A DNA stretch of 64,000 nucleotides from contig DKZA01000050.1 of the NCBI GenBank assembly GCA_002492525.1, positions 20,401 through 84,400 of the forward strand, given 5' to 3'. This stretch comes from Lachnospiraceae bacterium UBA7086 (GTDB lineage: Bacteria; Bacillota; Clostridia; Lachnospirales; Lachnospiraceae). Below, in pieces: positions 16,585-26,162 of the stretch (position 1 is its first letter; each line of letters opens with the position of its first letter). The translations under genes and the position numbers were made by a program. The notes under the pieces were generated by a model. It saw nothing but the letters and a program-made list of their open reading frames with translations, was not told the DNA's origin and searched no databases.

Positions 16585-18489
16585 TTATTGTATATTTTCA
16601 CTGTCATTTTTTAGCAAATCATGACGCAGGCAACAACATATAGCGGGTACGGTCACTACAAAAGGATACATATAGCGTATCAACACAGTAGGAGACAATA
16701 ACAACGTAACATAATATGCTGTCAGGAAAAGTACCGGCAGCACCATCGCATATTTTCTTCGATACACAGCCGTTGCAATGTACAGACAAAGCATCCACCA
16801 ATAAAAAGCCGGCGCAAAGATAATCCGCAGCACAGGAATCCGCTGATATGCATTATCCGATACGATCTTTTCCATCAGATTTCGCAGTCCCGGCAGATAA
16901 CTATGCGGCACAATCTCACAGCCTGCCGGCATCACACGATTATCCGTGGAAAGATAGCCAAAGCCGCTCTTAGTACCAATCCCGTATATCTGCGCATGGG
17001 AAATATCTTCCAGATACCAGTAGCCCACACTATTATCCAAAAAGGCATCCATATAGACTGCCGGATGTTTTATTCCCAGTTGAACCCAGGTTTTTATAAG
17101 ACCGGCCGGATCGTCATGAATCACTGCTCTGTTCTTAACCGGATCAGCCAGATGCGGATCATACGCCGCATAAACCCATTCCGAAGGAATGTATTTTTCC
17201 AGCGCCTGCCTGAGCGCCGGCTCTATCTTCTGCTCTTCCTTCACTCTTGTGCGGGCCATCTGCTGCAGGGGCACACTGAGCATTTCCCGCGGACTGCCGC
17301 TGTGTGCATGGGTCATCATCCGCAGTCCCATACTGCAGACGGCAAAAAATAGTAATGCCGCCACAGACAACACCAGACATCTTCCCGAAACCTTCTCTTT
17401 CCTCCCATCCTTTTTTACATCAAGCCATCTCCGGCATCCCGCATATACAAAGGGGATACTGACCAGAAAAGCATAAACCGCATTGTTGCGAAACAACAGC
17501 ATCAATACGGAAAGCGTCACATAGACCACAGCCTCCTTCCTGGTAATCCGCTCCCTTCTTTCGCATATCATATGATAGAGTATCAGCGTATAAAGCAGAA
17601 CAAATGCTGAGAAAAGCACGTCTTTTGTGGTACTGATAGACAGCACGGAATTCGTCGGAAACAGCGCATAAAAAGCCAGCAGTAAAAGCCGCTGCCACCG
17701 CGCAGTTTTTTTCTCATACAGATAAGACAACGCCAATGCAAAGGCACAGGCCATCAGCAGCATCTGTACAATGGAATGAACCGCCATTCCTGCAGAGTAA
17801 GAACCAAGTACTCCGCCCAACCGAAAAAAAGCTCCCAGAAATAAGGTATGCAAAAGCGGGTGATGTGTGCTGTAGTCTTTGGCAATCACCTGATAAAGCT
17901 GCCCCTCCGCATCATAAGCAAAAACGGAAGGATAATAGGCCAGAAACACCGGCAGCCAGCACACAAAAATCACCATTGTGTAAAACAGACACACCTGCCA
18001 GCGTGAATATCTTTTCCCCGGCATATTTTCCGGTTTCCTGCCATCCCTCTTTCCCTTTAGGATCGGCGCAATACAGGAAGCCGCCGCCACAGACAGGCAC
18101 ACCGCTGCCATAAAAGATTGCAACACGCCGCTTACACTTGGAAATACGGTCTCCTGCACACTTAAGTTTACTCCCAGCACATAGGAGACTGCCAACAGCA
18201 ATCCCCAAAGAAAAGCATGCCTTATCAGCCTTTTATCCGGCTGACACAAGAGGCCATAAATCAGCCTGTAAAACAAAAAGGCACCAGCCAGCCACAACAC
18301 TGCCATAAGCAGCAGTATTCTCTCCGGAGAGTTGAATATCTTGTAACCGGCAGCCTCTATCCTTATTTCATGAAAAAACCTGCTTCTATTTTCCACTAAA
18401 GTTATATTTATGACGGCAAGTAATAAGGATATTCCATTTATTATAATTTTTCGTTTTGTGGGCACAGACAGTTTCTTCTCCATATGCAT
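16585..18489 (-). CDS. large multi-pass membrane protein, DUF6020-like, possibly a GT-C glycosyltransferase
   Basis: A 634-residue protein with about 13 hydrophobic segments. A short acidic-aromatic loop near residues 190-215 (YPSVFAYDAEGQLYQVIAKD, then HHPLLHT) follows a membrane helix, as the first outer loop does in GT-C type transferases, and a large soluble part (about 395-530) lies before the last membrane helices. This layout resembles the DUF6020 family. A role in lipid-linked sugar transfer to an envelope polymer is inference. It is preceded by GGG-AAACGG and stands alone, opposite to the next gene. Confidence 0.65.
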   Translation of the reverse strand: MHMEKKLSVPTKRKIIINGISLLLAVINITLVENRSRFFHEIRIEAAGYKIFNSPERILLLMAVLWLAGAFLFYRLIYGLLCQPDKRLIRHAFLWGLLLAVSYVLGVNLSVQETVFPSVSGVLQSFMAAVCLSVAAASCIAPILKGKRDGRKPENMPGKRYSRWQVCLFYTMVIFVCWLPVFLAYYPSVFAYDAEGQLYQVIAKDYSTHHPLLHTLFLGAFFRLGGVLGSYSAGMAVHSIVQMLLMACAFALALSYLYEKKTARWQRLLLLAFYALFPTNSVLSISTTKDVLFSAFVLLYTLILYHMICERRERITRKEAVVYVTLSVLMLLFRNNAVYAFLVSIPFVYAGCRRWLDVKKDGRKEKVSGRCLVLSVAALLFFAVCSMGLRMMTHAHSGSPREMLSVPLQQMARTRVKEEQKIEPALRQALEKYIPSEWVYAAYDPHLADPVKNRAVIHDDPAGLIKTWVQLGIKHPAVYMDAFLDNSVGYWYLEDISHAQIYGIGTKSGFGYLSTDNRVMPAGCEIVPHSYLPGLRNLMEKIVSDNAYQRIPVLRIIFAPAFYWWMLCLYIATAVYRRKYAMVLPVLFLTAYYVTLLLSPTVLIRYMYPFVVTVPAICCCLRHDLLKNDSENIQ

Positions 18490-18637
18490 CCGTTTCCCTT
18501 ATTTTCTATAACCGATATCGTTATTCTGCAAGCTGTAACAAGTATAGCATCTAATCCCTAAAAGAAAAAGTGTTTACTTTTGGCCGGGGAATTTGTATAG
18601 TAATCTGTATAATAAAAATTACAAGAGGAGAGCCGCT

Positions 18638-18904
18638 ATGTTTCGTTTATGGGCCAAAGAATTTAAAGACAACCGCATGTTAATGGATACCGTCATTGAA
18701 GATAGCAGTGACGATACCCGCACCCACAAGATATTCCATGCCCTGGAAGAAGTCTGTTTACGGTTCGATCTAAGTAAGCCTATCTGGCTGGACGCAACAG
18801 TTTCTGATTTCAAACGTCACAACAAAACCCGGTTTTCCCAGGATAACTTTATTGAGGAAATTCCTTTTGACTATCTGGAAATTCAGGTCATTGAAGAAGA
18901 TTAA
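18638..18904 (+). CDS. small conserved-looking protein of unknown function (88 aa)
   Basis: The ATG at 18638 is preceded by AGAGGAGAG, an excellent ribosome site; earlier codons in frame lack one. The product, beginning MFRLWAKEFKDNRML, is soluble, mixed alpha/beta in pattern and slightly acidic, with an aromatic-rich C-terminal stretch (PFDYLEIQVIEED). No family was recognised. It is transcribed away from the DUF6020-like gene and is followed by a strong hairpin at 18986, so it is probably a single-gene unit. Confidence 0.7.
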   Translation: MFRLWAKEFKDNRMLMDTVIEDSSDDTRTHKIFHALEEVCLRFDLSKPIWLDATVSDFKRHNKTRFSQDNFIEEIPFDYLEIQVIEED

Positions 18905-18953
18905 CACCCAGATTCTTTTTATAAACATTTCAGAATTCTTTTGCATAAATCCA

Positions 18954-18982
18954 TTGACTTTGCATACCTTAAGTAGTAGTAT
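18954..18982 (+). promoter_or_regulatory. possible promoter of the hemolysin III-like gene
   Basis: TTGACT (5 of 6), a 17-base spacer and TAGTAT (4 of 6) lie about 120 bases ahead of the gene, just before a long hairpin in the leader. Confidence 0.45.
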
Positions 18983-18985
18983 CAT

Positions 18986-19027
18986 AATATATTTAACATA
19001 GTTTTCAAAACTACATGTTGATATATT
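18986..19027 (+). promoter_or_regulatory. long AT-rich hairpin in the leader of the hemolysin III-like gene
   Basis: AATATATTTAACATAGTTTT and AAAACTACATGTTGATATAT pair almost fully around a single C, giving a stem of about 20 bp 75 bases ahead of the gene. It lacks a T-run and so looks more like an operator or RNA regulatory element than a terminator. Confidence 0.45.
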
Positions 19028-19100
19028 AATATATTATTGACATTGGGATACAAGCTATCCGCATCTCAATGTTATAAGGAGTAGGAAAGGAAGGGATTTT

Positions 19101-19751
19101 ATGCAGATTACAATCCGCGAACCCGGAAGCGCTATTACACATTTTATCGGAATGATGATGGCCATATTTGCCGCAACACCACTGATGGTCAAAGTTGCAA
19201 CCACCTCTAATCACACCGCTTTTATCGCCATGGCGGTGTTTATCGGAAGCATGGTGGCCTTATACGGAGCCAGCGCCATCTATCACAGCATCACCGTAAA
19301 GGATCGGATTCTAAAAATATTCCGCAAACTGGATCACATGATGATCTTTGTGCTGATTGCCGGTTCCTACACACCGGTATGCCTGATCGTTTTAGGCGGA
19401 AATCTTGGCTACACACTGCTTGCCGTAGTATGGAGCATCGCCATTGCCGGCATGATCATCAAAGCCTGTTGGATCACCTGTCCAAAATGGTTTTCTTCCA
19501 TTATTTATATCGCCATGGGCTGGGTATGTCTTGGAGTCTTCGGAACCCTCTGGAATACGCTTCCTAAAAGTGCTTTTTTATGGCTTCTTGCCGGAGGAAT
19601 CATCTACACAGTGGGCGGTATCATCTATGCACTCAAACTGCCGCTTTTCAATTCCAGGCATAAATATTTTGGCTCCCATGAAATTTTCCATCTCTTTGTG
19701 ATGGGCGGCAGTATCTGTCACTTTATCTTTATGTATCTTTATGTGGCATAA
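19101..19751 (+). CDS. hemolysin III / PAQR-family membrane protein
   Basis: The 216-residue protein has seven predicted membrane segments and the metal-binding motifs of the hemolysin III (YqfA/PAQR) family: a Ser and His in YGASAIYHS, an Asp in LDHMMIFVLIAGSYTP and two His in HEIFHLFVMGGSICHF near the C-terminus. PAQR enzymes have a membrane-embedded zinc site and are thought to act as lipid amidases; the bacterial role is unsettled and hemolysis is not implied. The start at 19101 has AAAGGAAGGGA just upstream. Confidence 0.9.
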   Translation: MQITIREPGSAITHFIGMMMAIFAATPLMVKVATTSNHTAFIAMAVFIGSMVALYGASAIYHSITVKDRILKIFRKLDHMMIFVLIAGSYTPVCLIVLGGNLGYTLLAVVWSIAIAGMIIKACWITCPKWFSSIIYIAMGWVCLGVFGTLWNTLPKSAFLWLLAGGIIYTVGGIIYALKLPLFNSRHKYFGSHEIFHLFVMGGSICHFIFMYLYVA

Positions 19752-19803
19752 AAAAAGCTCTGTAACTGTCGTCCAGACATACGGCAGTATACAGAGCCTT
19801 TTA
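19752..19803. terminator. shared terminator between hemolysin III-like gene and galE
   Basis: GCTCTGTA and TACAGAGC close a stem with inner CTG/CAG pairs. CTTTTAG follows on the plus strand, and the six A before the stem give a T-run on the minus strand, so it can serve both converging genes. Confidence 0.8.
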
Positions 19804-19863
19804 GATAATCAGATTGCAGTCAGAATCAGCTCCTTGCTCCTGCAACGTCACTAGTATATTCCA

Positions 19864-20880
19864 TTAACCGTCATACCCATTGGGATTATTACTCTGCCAT
19901 CTCCAGGAGTCTTCGCACATCTCCTTGATGCCGTACTGTGCTTCCCAGCCAAGTTCCCGCTTCGCCTTATCGGCATTGGAATAACAGGTGGCAATGTCTC
20001 CCGCGCGTCTTTCTTTGATCACATAAGGAATCTTCACGCCCGTAGCTTCCTCGAAGTTCTTCACGATGTCAAGCACACTGTAGCCCACGCCGGTCCCCAG
20101 ATTGTAAATGCACAGCCCGGCCTTCTCCTCAATCTTCTTCAAGGCCTTCACGTGACCCACTGCCAAATCTACTACATGAATATAATCGCGCACACCCGTG
20201 CCGTCATGGGTATCATAATCATTGCCAAAGACACCCAGTTCTTTGAGTTTCCCCACAGCCACCTGCGTGATATAGGGCATCAGGTTGTTGGGAATACCGT
20301 TGGGATTCTCACCGATGGTACCGCTTTTGTGTGCACCGATAGGGTTAAAGTAACGAAGCAGAATCACATTCCACTCCGGATCAGCTTTCTGAATGTCCAT
20401 CAGAATCTGTTCCAACATGGACTTGGTCCAGCCATAGGGATTGGTGCACTGTCCTTTCGGGCACTCCTCCGTAATCGGAATCACAGCAGGATCTCCATAT
20501 ACGGTAGCAGAAGAAGAAAAGATAATATTTTTTACATTATGTTTTCTCATCACATCCACCAAAGTAAGTGTCCCGGCAATATTGTTCTCATAATATTCCC
20601 AGGGCTTCTGTACAGACTCGCCCACCGCCTTAAGCCCTGCAAAATGAATACAGGAATCAATCTTTTCCTTGGCAAACACCTCTTCCAGAGCCTCTCTGTC
20701 CAGAATATCCGCTTTATAGAATTTCACCGGTTTGCCGGTAATCTTTTCCACTCTCTGCAGTGATTTCTCACTGGAATTTGCCAGATTATCCACCACCACT
20801 ACATCATAGCCGGCGTTTTGTAATTCCACCACTGTATGAGATCCAATATACCCTGCACCGCCTGTCACCAAAATTGCCAT
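19864..20880 (-). CDS. galE: UDP-glucose 4-epimerase
   Basis: This enzyme interconverts UDP-glucose and UDP-galactose in the Leloir pathway and supplies UDP-galactose for envelope polymers. The 338-residue product has the NAD-binding GGAGYIGSH at the N-terminus, SSSATVYG with the catalytic serine, and the YGWTKSMLE (YxxxK) catalytic pair. All are intact and the length is normal. The start at 20880 matches the family; 18 extra codons are open upstream. It lies 195 bases after a UDP-sugar pyrophosphorylase gene in the same direction, a sensible metabolic pair. Confidence 0.96.
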   Translation of the reverse strand: MAILVTGGAGYIGSHTVVELQNAGYDVVVVDNLANSSEKSLQRVEKITGKPVKFYKADILDREALEEVFAKEKIDSCIHFAGLKAVGESVQKPWEYYENNIAGTLTLVDVMRKHNVKNIIFSSSATVYGDPAVIPITEECPKGQCTNPYGWTKSMLEQILMDIQKADPEWNVILLRYFNPIGAHKSGTIGENPNGIPNNLMPYITQVAVGKLKELGVFGNDYDTHDGTGVRDYIHVVDLAVGHVKALKKIEEKAGLCIYNLGTGVGYSVLDIVKNFEEATGVKIPYVIKERRAGDIATCYSNADKAKRELGWEAQYGIKEMCEDSWRWQSNNPNGYDG

Positions 20881-21075
20881 ATCAATACACCTGTCCTTTC
20901 CTGGAAAATGTGATTTATGTTGCCGCCCATGCAATGACCGGTAATCATTTACCCTCTTTGCTTATCCCAAGTGTACTACGTTTCCCACATATAATTCAAT
21001 ATTGTAATGTTATTCAAACCAGTCAAAATGTTATATGGTTATGATTTTCGTCTGCCCGTATCAGAACATTTCAGA

Positions 21076-22302
21076 TTAAAGCACAATGCCGTTTTCTTTG
21101 CACAGTTCTCTGGCACTGTCCACAGAATCCACCCCTGTTTTATTTTTAATAGGAGCAAACTCTTTATTCCTGACCACTTCGTAAGGCAGGCAGGAATCCA
21201 GTTCATGAATCATATCCAGAACCAACTGTTCAAACTTATAGCCATTGGGAGATTCCGGTTTCACCAGTTCCCCCTTTTCATCCAGATACGGAATCTTCTT
21301 CTCCACAATATGCAGCGGCAGCTTCTTAGCAACAATCTCCTCCAGATCTTTCTCCCGGAACAGGTAATTTAAGATTACGCCGAAATTGTAAGCCGGCTCT
21401 CCATTCTCATCCTTCGCCGCCATCAGTTCTTCTGTCATATCATAATACTCTACAATAGACGGTTTTCCATCCTCCAAACACATAGCGCCCACTTTTTCAT
21501 CCGGCGCCGTCTTTTTCACCACCTTGGCACCCACTGCACTGTCTGTGGCGATGGTGGCCCCCACGAAACAAGGATCAGCAATACGCTGTAATACATTATC
21601 CACAGCAAACACATTCAGCCACTCCACACCGGCTTTGTGAATCTGATCCACGATACCCCATTTCATCATAGAGAGAAACCACCCGCCGTTACCATTGGGA
21701 GAGGTAGATATTTTATTTCTGGCCTCCATATAGACCTTACCTTCATAATCACATGCCGGCGCCATATCCTGCATAAAGAAGGTCACATAATCCGCATTGT
21801 ACCCAAAATATTTCTTCTCTTTAAAAAAAGCTGTCGTGGTCTCGTGATTCTTATCGCTGGTCATGACATAGAGCGGAATCCAGGCTCCTGCCTGATGCAC
21901 CACATCCAACAGATTCTCAATCAGCCGTTGGAAAATAAAGACATCTCTGGTCAGTCCGATATTATATACCCCTTTGGGCGCATCAGAACCAAGCCTTGTA
22001 CCCATACCGCCCGCAAGGAGCACCGCACCTACTTTACCGGCCCTTATCGCATCAAGACCTATCTGGGTATACTCTTCTCTTTTCGCCGCGATCTCCGGAA
22101 GCTGCATCACGCCGATAGGGTCGATTTCTCCGCGGGGATTCAGTGTTTCTTTTTTCTGGCAAAGAGACAGTACATCGAAATCTGTCTGTTCTATCTGCTG
22201 AAGCAGTATTTTCTGTTCTTCCTGGTCCAGTTCCTGATAATATTTCAATACGTGCAGCTGCCCGTATTTATTCAGCTTATCATATGCTTCCTGATATTCC
22301 AT
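21076..22302 (-). CDS. UDP-sugar (UTP-glucose/GlcNAc-1-phosphate) pyrophosphorylase, UDPGP family
   Basis: A 408-residue nucleotidyltransferase of the eukaryote-like UDPGP family, not the short GalU type. It has the UTP-binding LAGGMGTRLGSDAPKG, the sugar-binding SPNGNGGW and FAVDNVLQRIADPCFVG. It joins UTP with a sugar 1-phosphate, giving UDP-sugar and pyrophosphate. The substrate (glucose, galactose, GlcNAc or GalNAc 1-phosphate) cannot be read from the sequence; proximity to galE favours glucose, galactose or their N-acetyl forms. In gut Bacillota such enzymes often feed the galacto-N-biose route. The start has AGGAGG nearby. Confidence 0.88.
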   Translation of the reverse strand: MEYQEAYDKLNKYGQLHVLKYYQELDQEEQKILLQQIEQTDFDVLSLCQKKETLNPRGEIDPIGVMQLPEIAAKREEYTQIGLDAIRAGKVGAVLLAGGMGTRLGSDAPKGVYNIGLTRDVFIFQRLIENLLDVVHQAGAWIPLYVMTSDKNHETTTAFFKEKKYFGYNADYVTFFMQDMAPACDYEGKVYMEARNKISTSPNGNGGWFLSMMKWGIVDQIHKAGVEWLNVFAVDNVLQRIADPCFVGATIATDSAVGAKVVKKTAPDEKVGAMCLEDGKPSIVEYYDMTEELMAAKDENGEPAYNFGVILNYLFREKDLEEIVAKKLPLHIVEKKIPYLDEKGELVKPESPNGYKFEQLVLDMIHELDSCLPYEVVRNKEFAPIKNKTGVDSVDSARELCKENGIVL

Positions 22303-22373
22303 AAAAAAACCTCCTTACGTGTTCGATTTTATAAATTTTATTCTAACACGAAGGAGATTTTCTCTCAATGAAT

Positions 22374-22886
22374 TTATCCCAAATACTGTAATTTATGAAG
22401 AAATGTCTGATAAAACTGCCTCTCCTGCATCTTAAGCCGCTGTACCTCAATGCTTTGGGCACCCCCTGGGCGAAGCGGATTATCCATATCATAAATGGCT
22501 TTTCTGACTGCTGCGATTGCAGACGACACACTGCTTCCCAGGATATCATCCGGATTAGGTTTTCCCTGCATCTGATTGGTCAACCGCTGCACCATCATCT
22601 GGGAAATATGACCCATCATCCCGTTGGATTTTATCCCCAGTCCATTGGCTCCCACTTCTTTGGCGGCTTCCATCCATGCCTTTTTTACGCTCTTTGGCGC
22701 GTTAGGGCCTACTATCTCAAATGCCTTTTCGGCATAAACCATTCCGTCCGCAGAATCTTCGGTCTTTTCCGCAGCTTTCCTCACGGTCTGCAAGAACCCC
22801 GGCATTTGTCCCTTTTGATATTTCTGCGTCTTTTCCGGTTCATACCCTGATACTGTGCCTGCTGCTGTGATTCCGTTTACGCTCAT
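22374..22886 (-). CDS. MSVNGI-leader protein of unknown function (170 aa)
   Basis: No family was recognised. The N-terminus MSVNGITAAG is nearly identical to that of the gene just upstream, and the first 25 residues of both align, including Tyr-Glu and Lys-x-Gln. The rest is helical, with Met-, Gln- and Lys-rich segments (HISQMMVQRLTNQMQG; QRLKMQERQFYQTFLHKL), and has no membrane segment or signal peptide. AGGAGATTAAA precedes the start. It is the last gene of a five-gene unit with gaps of 48-61 bases. Confidence 0.75.
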   Translation of the reverse strand: MSVNGITAAGTVSGYEPEKTQKYQKGQMPGFLQTVRKAAEKTEDSADGMVYAEKAFEIVGPNAPKSVKKAWMEAAKEVGANGLGIKSNGMMGHISQMMVQRLTNQMQGKPNPDDILGSSVSSAIAAVRKAIYDMDNPLRPGGAQSIEVQRLKMQERQFYQTFLHKLQYLG

Positions 22887-22934
22887 TTTAATCTCCTATT
22901 CCTTATTGCTGATATAATATAGCATTATTAACTG

Positions 22935-23477
22935 TCATCTATTTTTACTAAATGTCATCATGTCGTTTATCCATTTACCATACCTCAGATACCCGTCCCA
23001 GTTTCCAAGTGTTTTCATATCATTCAGGAGCCCATATGCCATTGCCATACAATCGGTCTTTTCGTGATAGGAAACTCCGTCTGCCTTATCCTTCAATATA
23101 GACATGGTCATGAAATTGCTGTTCGATTTATCCCCGGTATGCGCATTTAACGCAAGCATTTCCGTATAAGAACATCTGTTAGGATTTACCTTGCTTACGT
23201 CCACTGTCTGCTCATATTCATTCCCGCTTTTATCAATGCCTTTGACAAGATAAACGGGATTGTCCTTAGAATAATCATCTGCCCTGTATACATTTGCGCT
23301 TTCCCCGGTTTTAACATGATGGATGGAAAATATCGCGTCGGGATCAATGTGCACTACATTATTGGAACCTGACATTTCTTTCACACCGGCTCCGAAATCT
23401 CCCCCTGCATTGTTTTGTGCCTTCTTTGTTTCGTACCTTACAGGATATTGTGCTACTGTGATTCCGTTTACACTCAT
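22935..23477 (-). CDS. MSVNGI-leader protein of unknown function (180 aa)
   Basis: The frame is open from 23507, but GGGGGA sits ahead of the ATG at 23477, which gives the leader MSVNGITVAQ shared with the next gene. After a low-complexity linker (residues 20-45) comes a compact domain of about 130 residues with MLALNAHTGDKSNSNFMTMS and CMAMAYGLLNDMKTLGNWDG. It is soluble and has no signal peptide. Only the leader links it to its neighbour; the folded parts differ. This layout, a common leader on different bodies, suggests a shared export or assembly signal. Confidence 0.75.
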   Translation of the reverse strand: MSVNGITVAQYPVRYETKKAQNNAGGDFGAGVKEMSGSNNVVHIDPDAIFSIHHVKTGESANVYRADDYSKDNPVYLVKGIDKSGNEYEQTVDVSKVNPNRCSYTEMLALNAHTGDKSNSNFMTMSILKDKADGVSYHEKTDCMAMAYGLLNDMKTLGNWDGYLRYGKWINDMMTFSKNR

Positions 23478-23533
23478 TATTTGATTCCCCCATTCTGTCT
23501 TCATCATTTCTTCTATAAAAAAGCTTATAATTT

Positions 23534-25078
23534 TCAGATAACTTTCCTGAACTGATATTGATACATGTCAGAATACATATTTCCGGAAGACTGTGGTGTC
23601 AGCCGCCTGTCGAGTGCATCCATATTTACTGTAAAGCCGCTGTCTAACACAGAAAACACTCCGTCTTTGAACTGAAACTGTGAAGCGAAATCGGGTACCT
23701 CCAAATCACCGCTTACCTTGATATTCCCCAGAATATTTTTCAGCGCATCCCTCATCCGCTCTGTCTTTGCGTTATTCTTCGTATTGTTTATCAAATTCGC
23801 AGCCTTACCGGGCAGACCTCCAATCTTCCCATCAGGCGTCAGGTAAAGATTTTCCAATGAAACATCTTCTCCCGTAACTCCTTTCAGGTAGCGTCTAACT
23901 TCCTGTATGTCCACGGCATACTGGTATGTATTGGAAGAAAGATTCCCCACGCTGTCGGCAATTCCTATATAATACTGGTACATCCGGTCACTGTACTTTT
24001 CATTTATCAGCTTTTGCACCTGTCCCCGGACGGTTTCCTCCTCTATTCCGTCCACAGTCACATCCCCGTTGCTCCCAATCCTTACACACATATCCTCGAT
24101 GTCGTCACGGGAAATGCCCAGGCCTTCCAAATCCTTTACGAAATCATCTGAAAAGCTGTTTTTCAGCTCTGCTTTCTGCTCTGCCTTCTCATAATCTTTC
24201 AGATTGGCAAAAATCTTCACATATTCCTGCTCTGCATCGCTTAAATCCTTTCCCTCCGCCATATCCCGAAGCAGTTCATCCAATGTGCGTCCGCCTTTGT
24301 ACTTCCTTGCTTCCGGCAGGCTGTCAAACTGCTTCTGGTGTAGTTGTTCCATTTCCTTAATATAATTTTTCTCTGTCTCCTGCAAAACCGCATTATATTT
24401 ATCAAGATATTCCCGCCAGTTTTCATCCTTTCGGCTGTATGCGTTCTGTAAATCTCCAAACGCTTCCCTTATGGCATCGGTCTTTTCATGCTCTTCATTT
24501 TCGGAAACATGGAAACTGATCTTATAATAGTCATCCGGGGAAACTTCCGCCCCGTTTCCGTTTTCCACCTTGATACAATATTTGTTGGTCTGGATATCCC
24601 AAGTAGGAATGTTCAGCTTCTTCCGGCCTTCTCCGTCCCACTCTGCCTTCCCTACCTGATTGCCATATTCATCATACAGGGTGAGGTCGTAATCACAGCC
24701 CTCCGGCATATCTATATAAACCTCAACGCCAAAGTAATTCCGTTGAAAGTTCATAAATGGGATAGAAAAGTTATAGAAATCCACATCCTTTTCATCACTG
24801 AGACTTCCTTTCAGGCTGCTGGTCTCATCCTTGATCAGAAAGTTCAAATCCAGAAACGCGCTGCCTTTGTCCCTGTCAGAAATCTCATAGGTAGTATGCT
24901 GTCTGCGGTATGAGTTGTTACTGCTAAGAGTACAGGTGTCCTCCCGCAGTTCCATATTCTTTCGCAGCTTCCCGTCAAAAAATGCTTCTGTCTCCTTCAC
25001 TGTCATGAAAAATATCGGCTTCTTCCGAAAGGCGGATCCCCATGCCAAACCTTGTTCCCTTACACTACTGATACCCAT
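23534..25078 (-). CDS. 514-residue protein with a PPC-like beta domain and long helical region
   Basis: Function unknown. After a short N-terminus (MGISSVREQ) and a linker, residues 75-195 look like a pre-peptidase C-terminal (PPC) beta-sandwich: SDEKDVDFYNFSIP, DLTLYDEYGNQVG and NKYCIKVENG follow the order seen in that extracellular domain. Residues 200-310 are strongly charged and helical, probably coiled coil, and the C-terminal 180 residues are a mixed domain with no recognised motif. There is no Sec signal peptide although PPC domains are usually extracellular. GGGAGGATAGGAAGG precedes the ATG. It sits inside the MSxxGI operon. Confidence 0.65.
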   Translation of the reverse strand: MGISSVREQGLAWGSAFRKKPIFFMTVKETEAFFDGKLRKNMELREDTCTLSSNNSYRRQHTTYEISDRDKGSAFLDLNFLIKDETSSLKGSLSDEKDVDFYNFSIPFMNFQRNYFGVEVYIDMPEGCDYDLTLYDEYGNQVGKAEWDGEGRKKLNIPTWDIQTNKYCIKVENGNGAEVSPDDYYKISFHVSENEEHEKTDAIREAFGDLQNAYSRKDENWREYLDKYNAVLQETEKNYIKEMEQLHQKQFDSLPEARKYKGGRTLDELLRDMAEGKDLSDAEQEYVKIFANLKDYEKAEQKAELKNSFSDDFVKDLEGLGISRDDIEDMCVRIGSNGDVTVDGIEEETVRGQVQKLINEKYSDRMYQYYIGIADSVGNLSSNTYQYAVDIQEVRRYLKGVTGEDVSLENLYLTPDGKIGGLPGKAANLINNTKNNAKTERMRDALKNILGNIKVSGDLEVPDFASQFQFKDGVFSVLDSGFTVNMDALDRRLTPQSSGNMYSDMYQYQFRKVI

Positions 25079-25139
25079 TCCTTCCTATCCTCCCTTGCTG
25101 TCAATTATCTTACGATGTTTCCGCTCTCAAACTTCCCCG

Positions 25140-26111
25140 TCACTGTCGAACTACTTTACGCAGTTTCATCTCCTGCCGCACCATGGCAGTCTTTTTAGGA
25201 ATCTCCTGTAGAAACGCCTCCCGGATATACGCCCAGTCATCCTCTTTCTCCAGATGACAGCAGGCTTTGCCCTGATAAATCATCGCCCACAGCTTTTCCA
25301 TCAGTTCCGGAGTGATATGTTCCAGGGAAATCCCGCCCAGACTCCCGGGGACATACCGCTCTACAATCCTTGCCGCTATGTATGGCATATAGATATCTCC
25401 CAACTGTTCCAATCCCACCGTATCCCGGACAATATCTTCATACAGATATTTATCAGCCTCCATGATGGAATGTAGTAATCCATAGACAGTGCCCAGCTTA
25501 TGCACCGGTCTGTCAGACACAAACCAATCCGCCAAATCCCGTACATAGCCATAACACATGATGTCCGCCCAGAGATTCTTATCCCAGGCACTGTTAAAAT
25601 TTTCACAGAGAATATACTCAATCAGCGCAATCGTATCTTTATAGGAACCCTGCATCTGCTTTAAGCGAAAGGCATAAATCCGATGTCCTTCCAGCGGTAC
25701 ATCCAGCACATCCACAATCTCCTCGATAGCCGACCGTACAAACTTCTTCTGCATACAAAGCAGGTTCTCTTCCTTAGGCCCGCACCCGCCTTCATAATCA
25801 CTGAAAACCGGCTGATGACAGAACGTGAAAATACCATACTTCTGATATAAGCAGGGATAAGCAACACTATATCGCTGATAAGCTACAGGGTTTTCACAAA
25901 CACATATCATGGACGCATCCGGTTCATTGACGTAATGTCCTTGATAGATAATCCCCGCCCCTTTGTAATAAGTATGATTCTCTGAAATGCCGCATCTTCT
26001 GCGCGGTACCGGTGTGATTACCTCCGGCAGGGCTGCCTCATCAATCTGCACACCCATATAATCGAGGATGGGTACTCTGTCTGTTCGTAATAAATAATCT
26101 GTCAATTCCAA
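25140..26111 (-). CDS. unrecognised 323-residue cysteine-containing protein, TTG start
   Basis: The frame begins with TTG at 26111, which has GGGGGA eight bases upstream; the first ATG in frame is 18 codons later (MGVQIDE) and has none. The protein has ten cysteines, four of them near residues 80-120 (MICVCENP, FCHQPVF, GGCGPKEENLLC), and a mostly helical second half. No membrane segment or signal peptide is seen. The cysteine spacing does not match a known iron-sulfur or zinc motif. It lies between the leader-type small gene and the PPC-like gene of the same operon. Confidence 0.65.
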   Translation of the reverse strand: MELTDYLLRTDRVPILDYMGVQIDEAALPEVITPVPRRRCGISENHTYYKGAGIIYQGHYVNEPDASMICVCENPVAYQRYSVAYPCLYQKYGIFTFCHQPVFSDYEGGCGPKEENLLCMQKKFVRSAIEEIVDVLDVPLEGHRIYAFRLKQMQGSYKDTIALIEYILCENFNSAWDKNLWADIMCYGYVRDLADWFVSDRPVHKLGTVYGLLHSIMEADKYLYEDIVRDTVGLEQLGDIYMPYIAARIVERYVPGSLGGISLEHITPELMEKLWAMIYQGKACCHLEKEDDWAYIREAFLQEIPKKTAMVRQEMKLRKVVRQ

Positions 26112-26162
26112 GCTGTTTTATCCCCCATCATCTGCTGTCAGTGTGTTCTATATACTTTTCTA

